Shown: positions 23,815 to 35,900 of the stretch, piece by piece
Layout: each line of letters begins with the position of its first letter
Position numbering within the stretch: the first letter of the stretch is position 1
NCBI GenBank assembly: GCA_039000515.1
Contig: JBCFYV010001001.1
Span: 2,455,889-2,519,888, forward strand
Direction of reading: 5' to 3'
Source of the DNA: Timema cristinae
Taxonomy: Eukaryota > Arthropoda > Insecta > Phasmatodea > Timematidae
DNA length: 64,000 nucleotides
Made by a program: the position numbers and the translations under genes
The notes under the pieces: generated by a model
Told to the model about the DNA's origin: nothing
The model's input: only the letters and a program-made list of their open reading frames with translations
Databases searched by the model: none

Positions 23815-24028
23815 TTAGTATTATTATTATTAGTACCGCGTCTTACTACCTGTTCGGGTTATATGCACTTACGCTAATGTGTAATGGTAGGGTGATTGTG
23901 AGATGAAATGAAGGACCTACAGTTTAACGTGGAATTCGAACCACGGTGGCGGCCTGGCATTCCCCACATTCACAAGATGTCTTGTCAGAGGTGTAGGAAG
24001 GGTTTGGAAATCAGATAAATCTGTGCCG
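23815..24028 (-). mobile_element. SINE family B copy, head truncated
   Basis: It matches the family B tail and body (ACCGCGTCTTACTACC, GGACCTACAGTTTAACGTGG, GTTTGGAAATCAGATAAATC). It stops at TGTGCCGG, losing the tRNA-like head. Confidence 0.7.
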
Positions 24029-24034
24029 GTTTAT

Positions 24035-24660
24035 TATTATTATCCTTATCATCATTATTGGGGAGTAGAGGAGGTTACATAATGACAAGTTACAAACCCG
24101 GTACTCAACACAAGACATTGTTTGGATAGTTAAGTCTTGTAGATTATGGTGGGCAGGACATGAAGCGCGAATGAAAGAATCTAGAACCGTATTCAGGGTA
24201 TTGCCTAGCAAGCCCAATGGAAAGAGCTAGACGCAGATGAGAGGATAACATTAGAATGGGCCTGAAAGAGATAAGAGTTTAATTAGGTGGACTGGATAGA
24301 ACATGCTCTAGATAGGGATAGCGTCTAGTATGGGGGACTGGATATAATAAGCTCAAGATAAAGATAGAGTGTAATGAGGTAGACTGGATAGAACTAGCTA
24401 AAAATTGAGATCGAGTATAATAAGGTGAACTGGATATAACTATCTCAAGATAGGAATAGGGTGTAATAAGGTGGATTGGATAGAATTATTTCAATATAGG
24501 GATAGGGTGTAATAAGGTGGATTGGATAGAATTATCTCAATATAGGGATAGGGTGTAATGAGTTGAAATGGATAGAACTAGCTCAAGATAGGGATAAGTG
24601 GTGTACTTATTTAAGTGCGGAAATAAACGTCTTAAGTTCCTAATGCCATAGAGTAAGTAG
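24035..24660 (+). mobile_element. LINE 3' end with internal tandem expansion
   Basis: The sequence matches, in the opposite orientation, the LINE end at 53925-54375: CTTGTAGATTATGGTGGGCA, then CCCAATGGAAAGAGCTAGAC, then a final CTAATGCCATAGAGTAAGTA. Between them lies a tandem array of about seven 46-bp units that is present as a single unit in the 54-kb copy. Confidence 0.7.
24293..24605 (+). repeat. Tandem array, 46-bp unit, about seven copies
   Basis: The unit begins AAGGTGGATTGGATAGAATT and continues ATCTCAATATAGGGATAGGG TGTAAT. Neighbouring units in the middle (24470-24560) are nearly identical, and the outer ones are diverged, which suggests expansion from the centre. It is inside a LINE 3' region. 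Confidence 0.8.
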
Positions 24661-25069
24661 GTAATTGGGAATAGTGCACACCGAGGTTGGGATTAAGCAA
24701 TTGAATACTTTTATAATATTATTTTGTTTCTCTAAGGTTCAGTCACTGTTGTAGGAGATGCTATGACACCGCCAGACCAGTGTTACCTGCGTTTCTTCTG
24801 TTGGTTAACTTCACCATCTTATGTTACTGGAAACATTCTTTCTTTCACTGTGTCAATATTTTCAATAGTTCATAAGATGTTCTTACTATCTCAAGTATAT
24901 TGACAGCGTGGATTGAATGAAAATAAACAATCAGTTAAAATATATATATATATATAAACATTTTAATTAAATTATATTTCATTAACATAGCTATGATATT
25001 TTTGTCGTATGCAACTTAGTCTTTAGTTGACTATCTGTAAATATTTATGAAAAACTGAACCATCCTTAA

Positions 25070-26270
25070 CTAAATATAGGAAAAGCAGGAGGTCCAAATA
25101 ACAACAAAATCTAATAGGGTCAAAAAAAAAAAGGACAATAGGAGCGAGTGCTTGGAGTTCTGAGCTTTGAATATTTTAGGCCAACATTCAAAAACCAGAC
25201 CTCGCAATTCCAATTCCTGGTCCCACCTATTTTGTGCCTCACTATGGTAAATCGTTAGAGCAATTACTAAATTCTGGTTGAACCTCTCCACAGGATTCGG
25301 CCCGGGGTGGTAGGAGCTGGTGGTCACGTGCTTAATCCCCCAACCAAAACACATGTTCTTGAAACAACTTGACCTGAAGCAAGGACCATTATCACTCACT
25401 ACAACACGAGGTGCTCCAAACAGAGACCAGACACGTCTACAGAGGGCATTGACAGTAGTGGTTGGCTTCATGTTGCGCAATGGGATAAGAACCACAAACT
25501 TGGAAAAAGCGTCAACTAAAATTAGGATACAAGAGTTGCCTAAAGTAGAACGGGTGATCGGTCCAATATAATCGACAAAGAACTTGTCCCAGGGACGTTG
25601 GGCAACACTGGCCGAATGGAACCCAAGCCTGGAATTTTGGGTGGGCTTAGCCTTCTGACATCCCTCACAATGGCTAACCCACTCTTTCACGTCATTATAT
25701 AATCAGGGCCCAAATAACTCTTTAGAAACCTTCCTAACGGTTTTCAAAACGCCAAGTTGGCCACAAAATACAGAATCATGGAAATATCGCAGCAACATGG
25801 GTCGTATAGTCACCAGCACAACCACTTTGCTACAGTATTTCCCCTTAGAATTAGTAACAACTAAAAGACCTTTGAATACAGAATACGATCCTACTTTCTC
25901 TCCTCTACGGATCTTTTCTTTGATTTCTATACACCATGGGTCACTATTTTGATAATCCCTGATCGCCACAAAGGATTCAGGAATTGACCTAATAACATAG
26001 GAAGCTGGAGCTACCTCTTGGGAACCAATAGGGCAACACACTCTTCCACCATGCGGGATAAGGCGTCAGCAATAATGTTATGCTTTCCTGAAATATGATG
26101 GGTGGAGAACTTAAACCTAGATAATTTCCACACCCATCTTCCTACTTTTCCTAGCTGCTTGGGATGGTTCCACATCCATGCTAATGCCATGTTGTCCGTG
26201 TATAGCTCGAACTCTCTCTGCTCCAAATAATCGGCAACTATAACATCCCTGCTGTATTTTAGATTAGAAT
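25070..26270 (-). mobile_element. Ty3/gypsy-type pol fragment: RNase H C-terminus and integrase
   Basis: On the minus strand the RNase H C-terminal half comes first (REFELYTDNMALAWMWNHPK, then ISGKHNIIADALSRM). A frame-shifted linker and the integrase zinc finger follow (HCEGCQKAKP), then the integrase core. The catalytic triad can be seen as Asp in FVDYIGP, Asp in VSDNGPCF and Glu in NPVERFNQN. The chain breaks up after WDQELEL. Frameshifts near 26040 and 25690 and the loss of RT and LTRs mark it as a relic. It is intergenic between laminin and RPF1. Confidence 0.88.
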
Positions 26271-26279
26271 ATTAAAACA

Positions 26280-28780
26280 GATACTTGAGTGGTAAACATA
26301 ATAAAGTAACTAACTATGCACGAAAAAAGCCACCACCAGGCAAATATAAATAAATAATCATAAAGATAAAGGAAAGGATCGCACAACATACTACTAACTA
26401 CTGTGTACTGAATGACATAGTATCGTGGCTGACGTAAGCAATGACATCAACAAATTCTTACAAATGGCGCTATCTATTCTCTTTACATTGGGGTGAGCCA
26501 CCAGATCACATTTTATCCCGTCATTTAGTCAGACGTGCTAGATACCTCACCACATGTACTCAGCATGGCTTCCAACACTTAAGAATTGTACCCAGTCACC
26601 CACCTCCCTCAGCTGATCTTCATAAAAAGTTGTCGTCCACGGCAGTCAGTAGGTTCCAGTAGAGCATCTCGGGGTTATATAGATAATGGTGGGGGTAGAT
26701 GGACACAGCCGATTGAAGAGATACTATTTATTGTAGAATTTGAAGCTTTATTTTAACTGAATATTATACATGTTGGTACCGGTTACTTAATTTAGAGAAA
26801 CAAATTATTTATGACATTGATAATGATTATTTAGGGTAGTGGTTATCTAGCCACCAGGTCTACCTCTCTATTCACCCATCTCAAAACCCTGTCTTTACCC
26901 GTTACTAAAAGTCATTTGTGAATACAGGTCTTAACGGTTTGCGTGCTAACCAGTGAGTGCCGCGTTCTCTGACGCTTCCCTTCCACATAGGGTTAAACAC
27001 AGTCGATAAACCGAATGCTCTGATTGGCCAGGAGTCCGCGCCAAAACCTCCCACCCCACTGAAAGACCACACGTGCAAGCCACAGGTGCATCTCCCAGCT
27101 TCCGGGTTCAGCTATAAATACATTGCACGATGCTTAAAATGAAAAGTAAAAGTAATAAATTTGGATGACTCTAATATTCCAACAATGACTTTGAATAATG
27201 AAACTATTAGATTAAAAGTTTAAAGGTCTGAAAATAAAGTTAATGAAATGAAATTTAAAACATATATTGCTTACAACTTTGGTTATGATTTACATAACTT
27301 ATGATTACCATAAAACCCCACACTTTCTTATAATTAACCATTTGATAGTAATAAAGAGAATTAAATTAGGCCTAGACGAATGGGAAATGAACAATGTATT
27401 TATCAGTTTAGTATTCTCAGTATCTTGAGTGTATTAATATGTAAACAATGGCAAACTAATATAATTTTATAAATGAAATGGTTGAGAGCTAAGGGCCTAA
27501 AACCTTGACCACTTTACACAATCTTTTAATCTCACACACAAACTTTCTTATCTAGATTTTCACCAGCCAGGAAGGTCCATCGGTCGCACTGTGCTATATG
27601 CTACTCTCAACAGGATGGCAACTCAACACTCTTGACTTCCAAGGAAGTTTACAAGTGTTGTTTAACATCTTGCCAGAATAAGCCTTAAAATAATTATGCT
27701 CTTACAATACATAGAATAATGACGTTAATTGGACATTGGTGTGGATCTTAAAAGTTTAATTAATTATCATTTAAAGTTGAAAAATGTGACCTAATTTTTA
27801 ACATATTATTTTGTCTTCCATAAAGCTTTATGTATTCAATGAACTTGTTTATGTACAGAATGACGTCACAAGCTCAGCCAATCATATTTATTTTTCCTGT
27901 CGCTACCTTCTTTTTTCTATTCGCTTAACATTGGTTACTAATACCTCTTGAAGTATATATACTCGTATATTGTTACGTCATTTAACTATATAAATAAAGC
28001 GTTGTATATTACATAAAATTCTGTTGGTGCTGTTTATTGTATATTTTATTGATGATCCAGGAATAGTATAGTATGATTTTTTGTATGGTACTTTTAGCAA
28101 AGGAAAAAGAAATAGTCTCACACAAAGGACTATAACGGTAAAACACGATGATAGTATGGTGCCCGATGCATGCATAGATAAGGGATGCATGTTTATGGTT
28201 AACGATAAAGTAATTCCACTCGTGTTGTCGTTAACAGTACGGCAATATAGGAGATCTTATATTATTATTATTTAATTGTTTGTTCTTGCTCGGTACAGTG
28301 AAACAACTAATATTCAACAGGAAATTACTATTTTAATATAGATAAATAGTAAAATGCACATGTTTGGAATCGTGACAAATTATATTGAATAAAAATCAAT
28401 GGAAAAATAACTAGCAAGATAAATATTGCTGCAAATATTTAGCCATCTTTGAGCTTCTGGAAAAAACATATTTAAAGCTGTAATTACTAGTAAAAAATAT
28501 AAATAGCCGACAAAAATGAAAAAAATTATTTTTAATGTAAAAACTACTTTATTTACACTTTTTAATCACAAAATCAAAATAAATTCCTAAATATAAATAT
28601 TTCTTTGTATTATTACAATTTGAAAAAATATAGAGTGGCTTCTGTTTTTTATTTGTGATAGTTGTTTTGCTTCAAAACCACGCATCATCCATCCTACGTG
28701 AAAGTATGTTCAACTTCACCTTGCCCAAGCCTACCTCGAAATATAGAGCCTTGAAAAATTGCGACTCTGACTAAACTCTG
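26280..28780. other. Intergenic DNA between two gypsy fragments
   Basis: No coding sequence recognised. It includes a GC-richer patch with promoter-like boxes at 26990-27125. A TATATAAATAAAG-containing stretch lies near 27990-28005 and could be LTR debris. Confidence 0.4.
26990..27125 (+). promoter_or_regulatory. Possible core promoter (CCAAT-like, E-boxes, TATA)
   Basis: In order, a CCAAT-type box reads ATTGG within TGATTGGCCA (27021-27030), E-boxes are CACGTG (27069-27074) and CAGGTG, and a TATA box is CTATAAATA (27112-27120). The patch is clearly more GC-rich than its surroundings. No conserved open frame follows within several hundred bases, so it could equally be the promoter of a decayed LTR. 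Confidence 0.3.
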
Positions 28781-28784
28781 GGCT

Positions 28785-29281
28785 GCTGTGTCTCTGGTGG
28801 TTATAGCCTAAGGCACTGCTCTATCTCTGGTGTGTATAGCCTAAAACATTGCTATATATCCGGTGTGTATAGTCTAAAACAATGCAATGTCTCAAGTGGT
28901 TATAGCCTAAGACACTGCTATGTCTGGTGGTTATAACCTAAGCCACTGCTATGTTTTTGGTGGTTATAGCCTAAGACACTGCAATGTCTCTGGTGGTTAT
29001 AGCATAAGGCACTGCTATGACTCTGGTGGTTATAGCATAATACCTTGCTATGTCTCTGGTGGGTATAGCCTAAGAAATTCAATTAGTTATAGCCTAAGAC
29101 ACTGTTTTGTCTCAGGTTGTTATAGCCTAAAACACTGTTATGTCTCAGGTTGTTATATCCTAAGACACTGCTATGTCTCATGTTGTTATATCCTAGCACA
29201 CGGATTTGTCTCTGGTGGCTATAGTCTAAGACACTCTTATGTCAAAAGTGGTTATAGCTTAAAACACTACCATGTCTCACT
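28785..29281 (+). repeat. 36-bp minisatellite with an open reading frame
   Basis: About 14 units of CTCTGGTGGTTATAGCCTAA plus GACACTGCTATGT run in tandem. Because the unit is 36 bp, one frame stays open from 28920 to 29285 and would encode a 12-residue repeat of the SGGYSLRHCYV type. Indels break the frame in the first units. I know no protein family that matches, and repeat length rather than selection may explain the open frame. Confidence 0.8.
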
Positions 29282-29424
29282 TTAAAATAATAATTAACTA
29301 GTATTTGGTTGAAGGAATCTACATTAAACTGTAGTAAGAGTAAAAAGCTATGCCTTGTTAAATTTTTTGTATGTATACGTGGACCCCCCTTTAGGGTGGT
29401 CGGGACCCTCACGCCTCTACGCCC

Positions 29425-31110
29425 TTGATTCTACCTCTCCCATGTAAATGTAATCATGAAATCGCTCACATGCCCATACAAGCCCTAATCCCTTCTTTTC
29501 AATTTAACTGTATTTTCTCTCGACACAGCTGAGGGAATGGTTGGCAAATTCTATTATTCTGGGAGTCCCTCCTTGATGTTGGATAAGAATGGATCTAAGC
29601 CATGGCATCAGCAATAATTGTGGTTTTACATCCTGGTGGGAAAAACCCTAGTGTTTGTGGTTTTAGAGGTTCACATTTGGTATAAACTTAGCGAAATGAC
29701 CTACTACGCCGAGGAAACTTCTAAGTTTTTCCCTGACTCTTGATACTTTACTTGTCTCAACTGATTCAATCTTGCTGGTTAAAGGTTGTACGCCCCTTCT
29801 AGATACTTTATGACCTATAAAATCAACTTCTGGTTGAACCCATACGCATTTTTCTTTATTAAGTGAAATTCCTTTTTATTCTAATACTGAAAACAACTTG
29901 TTTAAGTGATAATAACGCTCTTTATTTTTTATCTTTTCCGTGTACTAGTAAGTTATCAATATACAACTCAATTGCCTCACAGGATTTAAGTATTTGTTCC
30001 ATTGTTTTCTGGAATACTTTTGGTGTACAATTTAGGCCAAAAAATAGTCTCTTGTATCTGTATGGTCCGAGAGGCGTAATAAAAGTAGTTATGTATCGCG
30101 ATGATTCGTCCAGCTCAATTTGGTTAAAGGTGGATTTTAAGCCTAGTTTTGAAAACAAAGTACTACCACATAGACTAGACGCTATTTCTGTGGTTGTAGG
30201 TATTGGGTGGAACTCTCTCTGGACCGCCTGGTTAGCAGCCCTCACATCAATACAAAATCTCATTTCCCCATTGGGTTTTATGCATATCCATTTCCACATA
30301 TTCTTGTAATTTCGCTTTGATCCTTAATGTTAAATGCCTTGGTGTTCTTGATCTACGCGCTACTGGAATCACACTCTCGTCTATTCCTAGCTTAAGCTTG
30401 TGTCCATTAATTTTCCCAACAGTTTCTTTTAGCACTGATGGATATTTCTTTCTACCATTTCCACTGCATCACTTTCAATAACGGCATTCAACGGGTACCC
30501 TAACGTCAGTACCCCCAACTCTTTGGCATCGTTTTCCCCTAGTATTGGTGTTTCCTCACGTCCTACAATGTAAACACAACTTCCCAGTAATTGTTTTCCT
30601 GCACATTGTGTCACATTTGTAATAAATCTTCTTAACACAGGTAATGAATGGTCCAGTGGTACCATATGCATATATTTCTTTATTTGATGTTTCACAGCGA
30701 CCTCTTATTTTCCTCTTTTTAATATTTTCCATTTCTTTTCATCAAGTATGTTGCATGTGGCACCTGAGTCTATCATAAGTTTAGTTTTAACTTCCCCAAG
30801 TTTAACTGTTATTTTGTCATCCTCACTATTTTTACAGTTAATCTTGAAGGCATACTCTTTTTCACTGCTTTCATTGTCTTTTAGGTTATGTATTTTACTC
30901 TTCTTTTTACTTTCCTTACGTTCTCCCTCATAGTTTTTCATGTGTTTAGTTTTATAAAATTTGGTTTAGTGACCATTATATTACATTTTTGACAAGTCTT
31001 GTTTCTGGCAGGGCAATCTTTCTGCCAGGTGAAACGGCTTGTAGATCCACAACGATAAGTTTTTTCACTACAACCTCCGCAACTGATTCTCTTACTTGTG
31101 TAGCTGAGGA
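29425..31110 (-). mobile_element. Ty3/gypsy-type fragment: zinc knuckle, protease, reverse transcriptase, start of RNase H
   Basis: On the minus strand the order is: a Cys-rich nucleocapsid-like stretch near 31080-30960 (DCPARNKTCQKCN); an aspartic protease with KLMIDSGATCNIL (30800-30750); spacer; RT (NGEMRFCIDVRAANQAV, then FSKLGLKSTFNQIELDES, then YIDN where Tyr-x-Asp-Asp is expected); RT thumb (VDFIGHKVSRRGVQPL); then the start of RNase H, ending near VWACERFHDYIY at 29425. It has many frame breaks and a mutated active site, so it is inactive. It resembles the K02A2.6-like branch of animal gypsy elements. Confidence 0.85.
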
Positions 31111-31119
31111 ACACTCCAT

Positions 31120-32700
31120 GGTCTTGGTTTGATGTTTTGATTGTTATAACGTACGTGCTATTCGTGAATGATTATTTGTTTTGTGTTGTGTAAGACGGAG
31201 AGTAGGATTTAGGGAACAAAATGAGGGGGAAGGATTATGGAGGTAGAATAATAGTATCCAGGCCATCAGATATATCTTAAACGAACGTAGCCATGGATCC
31301 TTCACCCATTGGGTCTAAACATGTTAAGTTAACAGCCATTTTTATGTATATAAGTATTTCGGAACCAAACGTGCACTTAAATTAATATATTTAAGACTTT
31401 TGTTTTATCCTCGTTGCCAGTGTAATGTTCTACTCCCATCTTTGTACTTTAATACTAGTATAGTTACAGAACATATATCTTAGTGCCAGCAACTACAGGT
31501 TAGACACTACACGTAGAATAAGCACCATGTCCCTTGACTTTATATCTTAAAAGCTACCTGCTACAGCATAGTGAAACCAAGCAAGTCAATCCATCTACCT
31601 TTCAGGGTGGAGTGCATTCTTTGTCTACCCTGTAATATAGCAAGTTTACCTTGCATTATTCAGTTATAATATAACACATAAGATAGGGTCATAGTATAAT
31701 CCATCAAGGTAAAGAGTGCTACTTTTCAGGGTAGATGGAGTATACTTGTGGAGGGAGCTATAGTTGTCTGATCTCAAGAACAGCAATGCGGGATATAGTA
31801 GCCTGAAGTACTCTTATGCATTAAAAAAAAACAAACTACAAATATACATAAGCGAGGAGTTCCACCCAAAGTATCAATTTATAATGAATTACTATTTGGT
31901 TGTCAACACAGTGTTTAAAATAAAACACATGCTAAGTGTTTCATTATTCTCTCCTTCCTGCCAAATTATTAGTGCGCGTGGCGTTGAATTCTAAAACTAT
32001 ATAAGGAATTCTTCTCAATGCAAGCTGTGACGTGCGGTATACATCTTTCAAAGAAACTGTATGAGAAACATGTCTGGACTTATTTTGATTAGTTTCTACA
32101 TGTTTTTAAGTTGGCCTTATAACTTTACAATTACCTAAGTACCTACATTTATATACACCCGGTATTTCTTATGATACATAATGGTTACATTAATTCCATT
32201 TATTCTGAAAGTTAGTATGCTTACCCTGGTATATTTCACTATGGTGCAGCTTAGAAGACAAGGTCGTAATATTGTACTCTGTCAAGGTAAGATTGTCATC
32301 TTAAAGTTAAACCGAGAGTAAATGTCTTTAGCACTGAAAGGTTGCAGTCTTACTTTGAGAGCAAACAATATGGTCCTATCTAACAAACTTCACCATAGTG
32401 GCGCACACAAGATTTATTAAAACAAGTCACATGATAGTGTAAATTGAGTCTGACATTATATTCTTGAAAATAGTAAAGTGAATAAAATATTACACTTTCA
32501 AGTATAGCATGAATACAAATCCATAATATAAGTACAAATGATAGTAAAAGAAAGAAGGAAGGATAAGGATGTTGGAAAATAAATTATTAAAAATTGACCA
32601 ATCGTCAAATAAAGAGGCTACCGAGACTGGTTAAGATAGATACATTAGTGATAGACTGATCCGCTTGGAGCGATATTATCGTCGTAAGAGATCTACAAAT
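31120..32700. other. Intergenic region upstream of RPF1
   Basis: No coding sequence or clear element recognised. The RPF1 promoter should lie at its right end; I see no TATA box just upstream of 32769, as is common for housekeeping genes. Confidence 0.45.
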
Positions 32701-32768
32701 ATATTTGTTTATCTTTGAGTATTCAGTATGTATATCTTATGCATTATCTTTGATATATCTGTAAAACA

Positions 32769-32909
32769 ATGTCGAGCAATAAAGTTCTCACTGAAATTAA
32801 AGATGATGATGGGAATCTCCAAGTTTCGGAACCGGTGACCTTTAATCATATAAAAAATAAGCAAGTTCGACGAACAGCAGTTCAGAAGCATTTAAAATTG
32901 AAAAGAAAG
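32769..32909 (+). CDS. RPF1: RPF1 exon 1
   Basis: Starts with ATG at 32769 and encodes 47 residues, ending HLKLKRK. Phase 0; donor GTTAGT at 32910. Confidence 0.93.
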
Positions 32910-35900
32910 GTTAGTCTTATAATAATTCAACTTAGGCTGGCACGTGTAGGCTAAAGGCCCGAAACAGACTCTGACTGTATCCGAATAGTCTACTTCACGC
33001 GCCGTCGACCCTTGACGTTCAATTGATAGTTGCATTAGCACTCACCGATCAAGTGCAGATCTGTCCGAATAGTCACGAAGTGTGCTAATGCACCCCTCAC
33101 ACACCCTAGAGTTCAAGGGCGACACCAATTTACTCTTGACACCCCGTTGATGCGGTGTTTGAACGGCATTTGTTTAATTATTTGTCTACTAGAGAGTGAG
33201 CTCGTAGAGTAATGTGATCTTTGAATATGTACGTTAAATATAGTTTTCTTTGTAGTGTTGTGTTGTGTTGGATAATTTGTCATGTGCAGTGAATATAAGA
33301 CATCACAAATCTGTAAGTGGCATACACTAATTCGGGCTGATAGATGGCGTTTAAAGTAGTTTATAAGATCATTGGTAGGAAGCAGCACTGCAAACTCAAG
33401 GGTGTGAAAAGGATATTTTGCTGTTCGAATAGTCAGTAGCAGTCTTCAATCTCAAGTGCGTGTTAAGTGTAAGTTCATCAAGTCAAGTGTACCTGACTAT
33501 TTGGATATAGCCTCTATGTCTGTATTCCATGTTTGAGGTCCATAAGAAATTCTACTGGGGATTACAGAGTCATTATCGGTAATTACATGACCGTTTCAAC
33601 CAATATAATAGCAAGAGACTTCATCCATTAAAAAAAATTCGGAAGAAAATCAAACACAGCAACGAGCGAGCGGCTGATCAAATAAGAATTAAATAAAGAA
33701 ACAAAAAACAACTTTGTTGAGAAAACTTCCAGTATAGGCTATACTAAAATGTAGGTTAAGTGCAATCACAAGATTTTTTTATAACTCAATTTTTAACTAT
33801 CAAATTTAAAATAAATAAGTGATTGCAATAGCCTGAAAATGCAAAGCATAATATGTACTAGTATTTAGGTAGAAAACAAAACAGGTACTTTTAATGTTTT
33901 TAATAATAGGGGTGTTGAACCTACAAAAGTAAAGCCATTATTTATGAGAACTTGGTATTTCTCAGAAAACATTTTCCTAGAAGCCGCTCTTCCTGGGGTT
34001 TCTAGATTTTTAGAAAAATGTTTATGAAATAGCTCCACGTGTAGCCATATTTTCATTATGAATATGTTTCCATAGCGACGGATCCTCTCACTGACATTCA
34101 TTCTTTTATTTCAATGCGCATGCACATATTTACTCGGCTGTGATTGGTAGACCGTATAAAGTTAAAGTTGATCACCTTCTACAGAGTAAGAACTTTGTGG
34201 CCAGAGCAATCTGATACTTTGGCATTGTATTTTATGGACCATGAACTTACAAATACAGAGTCTGTGTCGGGCCTTGATATGTTAGGGTCTCTGTCTACTG
34301 AATTAATGGTCCCAGGTTCAATTCTTGGCATGCCTGAAAAAATTTAATAGATATAAAGTGGGTTTCCCCTTTCACAGCAATTAATTAACAGCTGGGAGCT
34401 GGATGTTGTCTTTTCTGAATTTAAGTTTGTTAATTAGCCCTACCTCAAATAAATGAAATGTAAGTATTTAAGTAATGCCATAAAATTGAGTTCATACATT
34501 TAATTTTGATATAACTGAGGCCTATATTAAATCCTGAGCTGAAAAAAGGTTTTAATGCCAAATTTCGCTACTGAATTTGTTTTTATCAGTTTCATTTCAA
34601 ATCCAAACTCGTCAAAGTGATGCAGGGACAAATAGGTTATCTTTGAAAAATCTGCAAAATTGCGTGACTAAAACTTTAACCTATAGAACTTGTCCCTATA
34701 GCTCGCTTGCAGGCTTACGTCATGGAGCTATTACTATAGAGCCGATTAATGTGCAATAATTTTCTGCAATGACCAACAGACTTTTATTTTATTTTTTGTA
34801 AATGGTTAACCTAACTACATGCTACCATGCTTTGTTATCCAAAGGAAAACACTCTTTCACATCCACTAATGATTTTACATTCAGAAAAAACATAAGGTTC
34901 TGTTAGAACTGAAGTGAAACCGTAAAGATCTTAGCAGACATACCTACCAGAACTCACCCACCAGAAATCGAATATTAAAATAAAATATTAATTTATATTT
35001 CAAGGCTGTATAAATGTATAAATAATTAACATTATTAGTTTCCTTTCGAATCTAGCTTGACCGAACCTTCATTACTGTATGGTAACTATTCATCTGACTT
35101 GACCTAGCCTAATTAGAGCCCTACCGTTTCATTTGAAAATGACCTCATTTCCTAAAGTCTTATGGATTTAAGTTTTATTGAGTTATATAAATATTGTAAA
35201 ATTAAAATAATTAAAAATAATATTGGTTTTTCAGTATCTTTGTGACCCCTACTAATTGTGTTAAGTTTTTAATGATTTGGTATCTCAAGTAATATAACAC
35301 AATGAAGGCCTATTTTATAATGACGTGCTTACACATCATTCCCCAGTTATCTCCTACGGATGCAGAATAGACCTATGCCTATTCGTAAAAAACAAGGCAC
35401 ACACAGACATGGATAATATGTTAATTATTTATTTCAGCTAAAAAAAGATGAACGCAAAAAGAAGAAAATGTCTGGTGCTCCCAAGCAAGTACCCCGAACT
35501 TTGGAAAGTACTCGGGAGAAGGATGAGACCATGCTGGACCAGTTGGATGAAAGTCAAGTCGAAGAACTCCAATATGATCTGACTGTGGATCCATTCAGCA
35601 AGTACTTTGACAAGACTTATGAGCCCAAGGTGCTCATCACCTATTCGGACAACCCACTCACAGTGAGTTTGAGCGTATTATGATAAGTGGTATTATAGTG
35701 ACATACCAATAATGCTATAAAGTTTTTAGTCTTTAAAAATTAGTTTAATATTACAGGGAATCTTCGAGTAATTTTGTATGGACACTAATATGACTACCGC
35801 CTATTTTTATAGTAGCAACAGCTTCTTGGGAAAAAAAAATGAAGTGTTTGTTAGTTTAATCTCTCTCATTTTTTGCTGATTTTTGTTCATAATATTAAAT

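Noticed and set aside
23741..23830. hAT transposon suggested by CAGTGATTCCCAAACTGG
   Set aside because: Only one end is visible, and no inverse end or duplication was found within several kilobases.
25320..25571. 83-codon plus-strand open frame
   Set aside because: It is the complement of the integrase core on the minus strand.
27985..28010. TATATAAATAAAG stretch as a gene promoter or LTR
   Set aside because: I could not find a matching second LTR or a downstream coding region, so it is left as unassigned AT-rich DNA.
28785..29281. CRISPR-like array
   Set aside because: Units are contiguous and diverged, without unique spacers, in a eukaryotic genome. It is a minisatellite.
29863..30309. 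148-codon plus-strand open frame
   Set aside because: It is the complement of the gypsy RT on the minus strand.
33113..33388. 91-codon minus-strand open frame near the RPF1 5' end
   Set aside because: It has no family resemblance and lies inside a probable TIR element.
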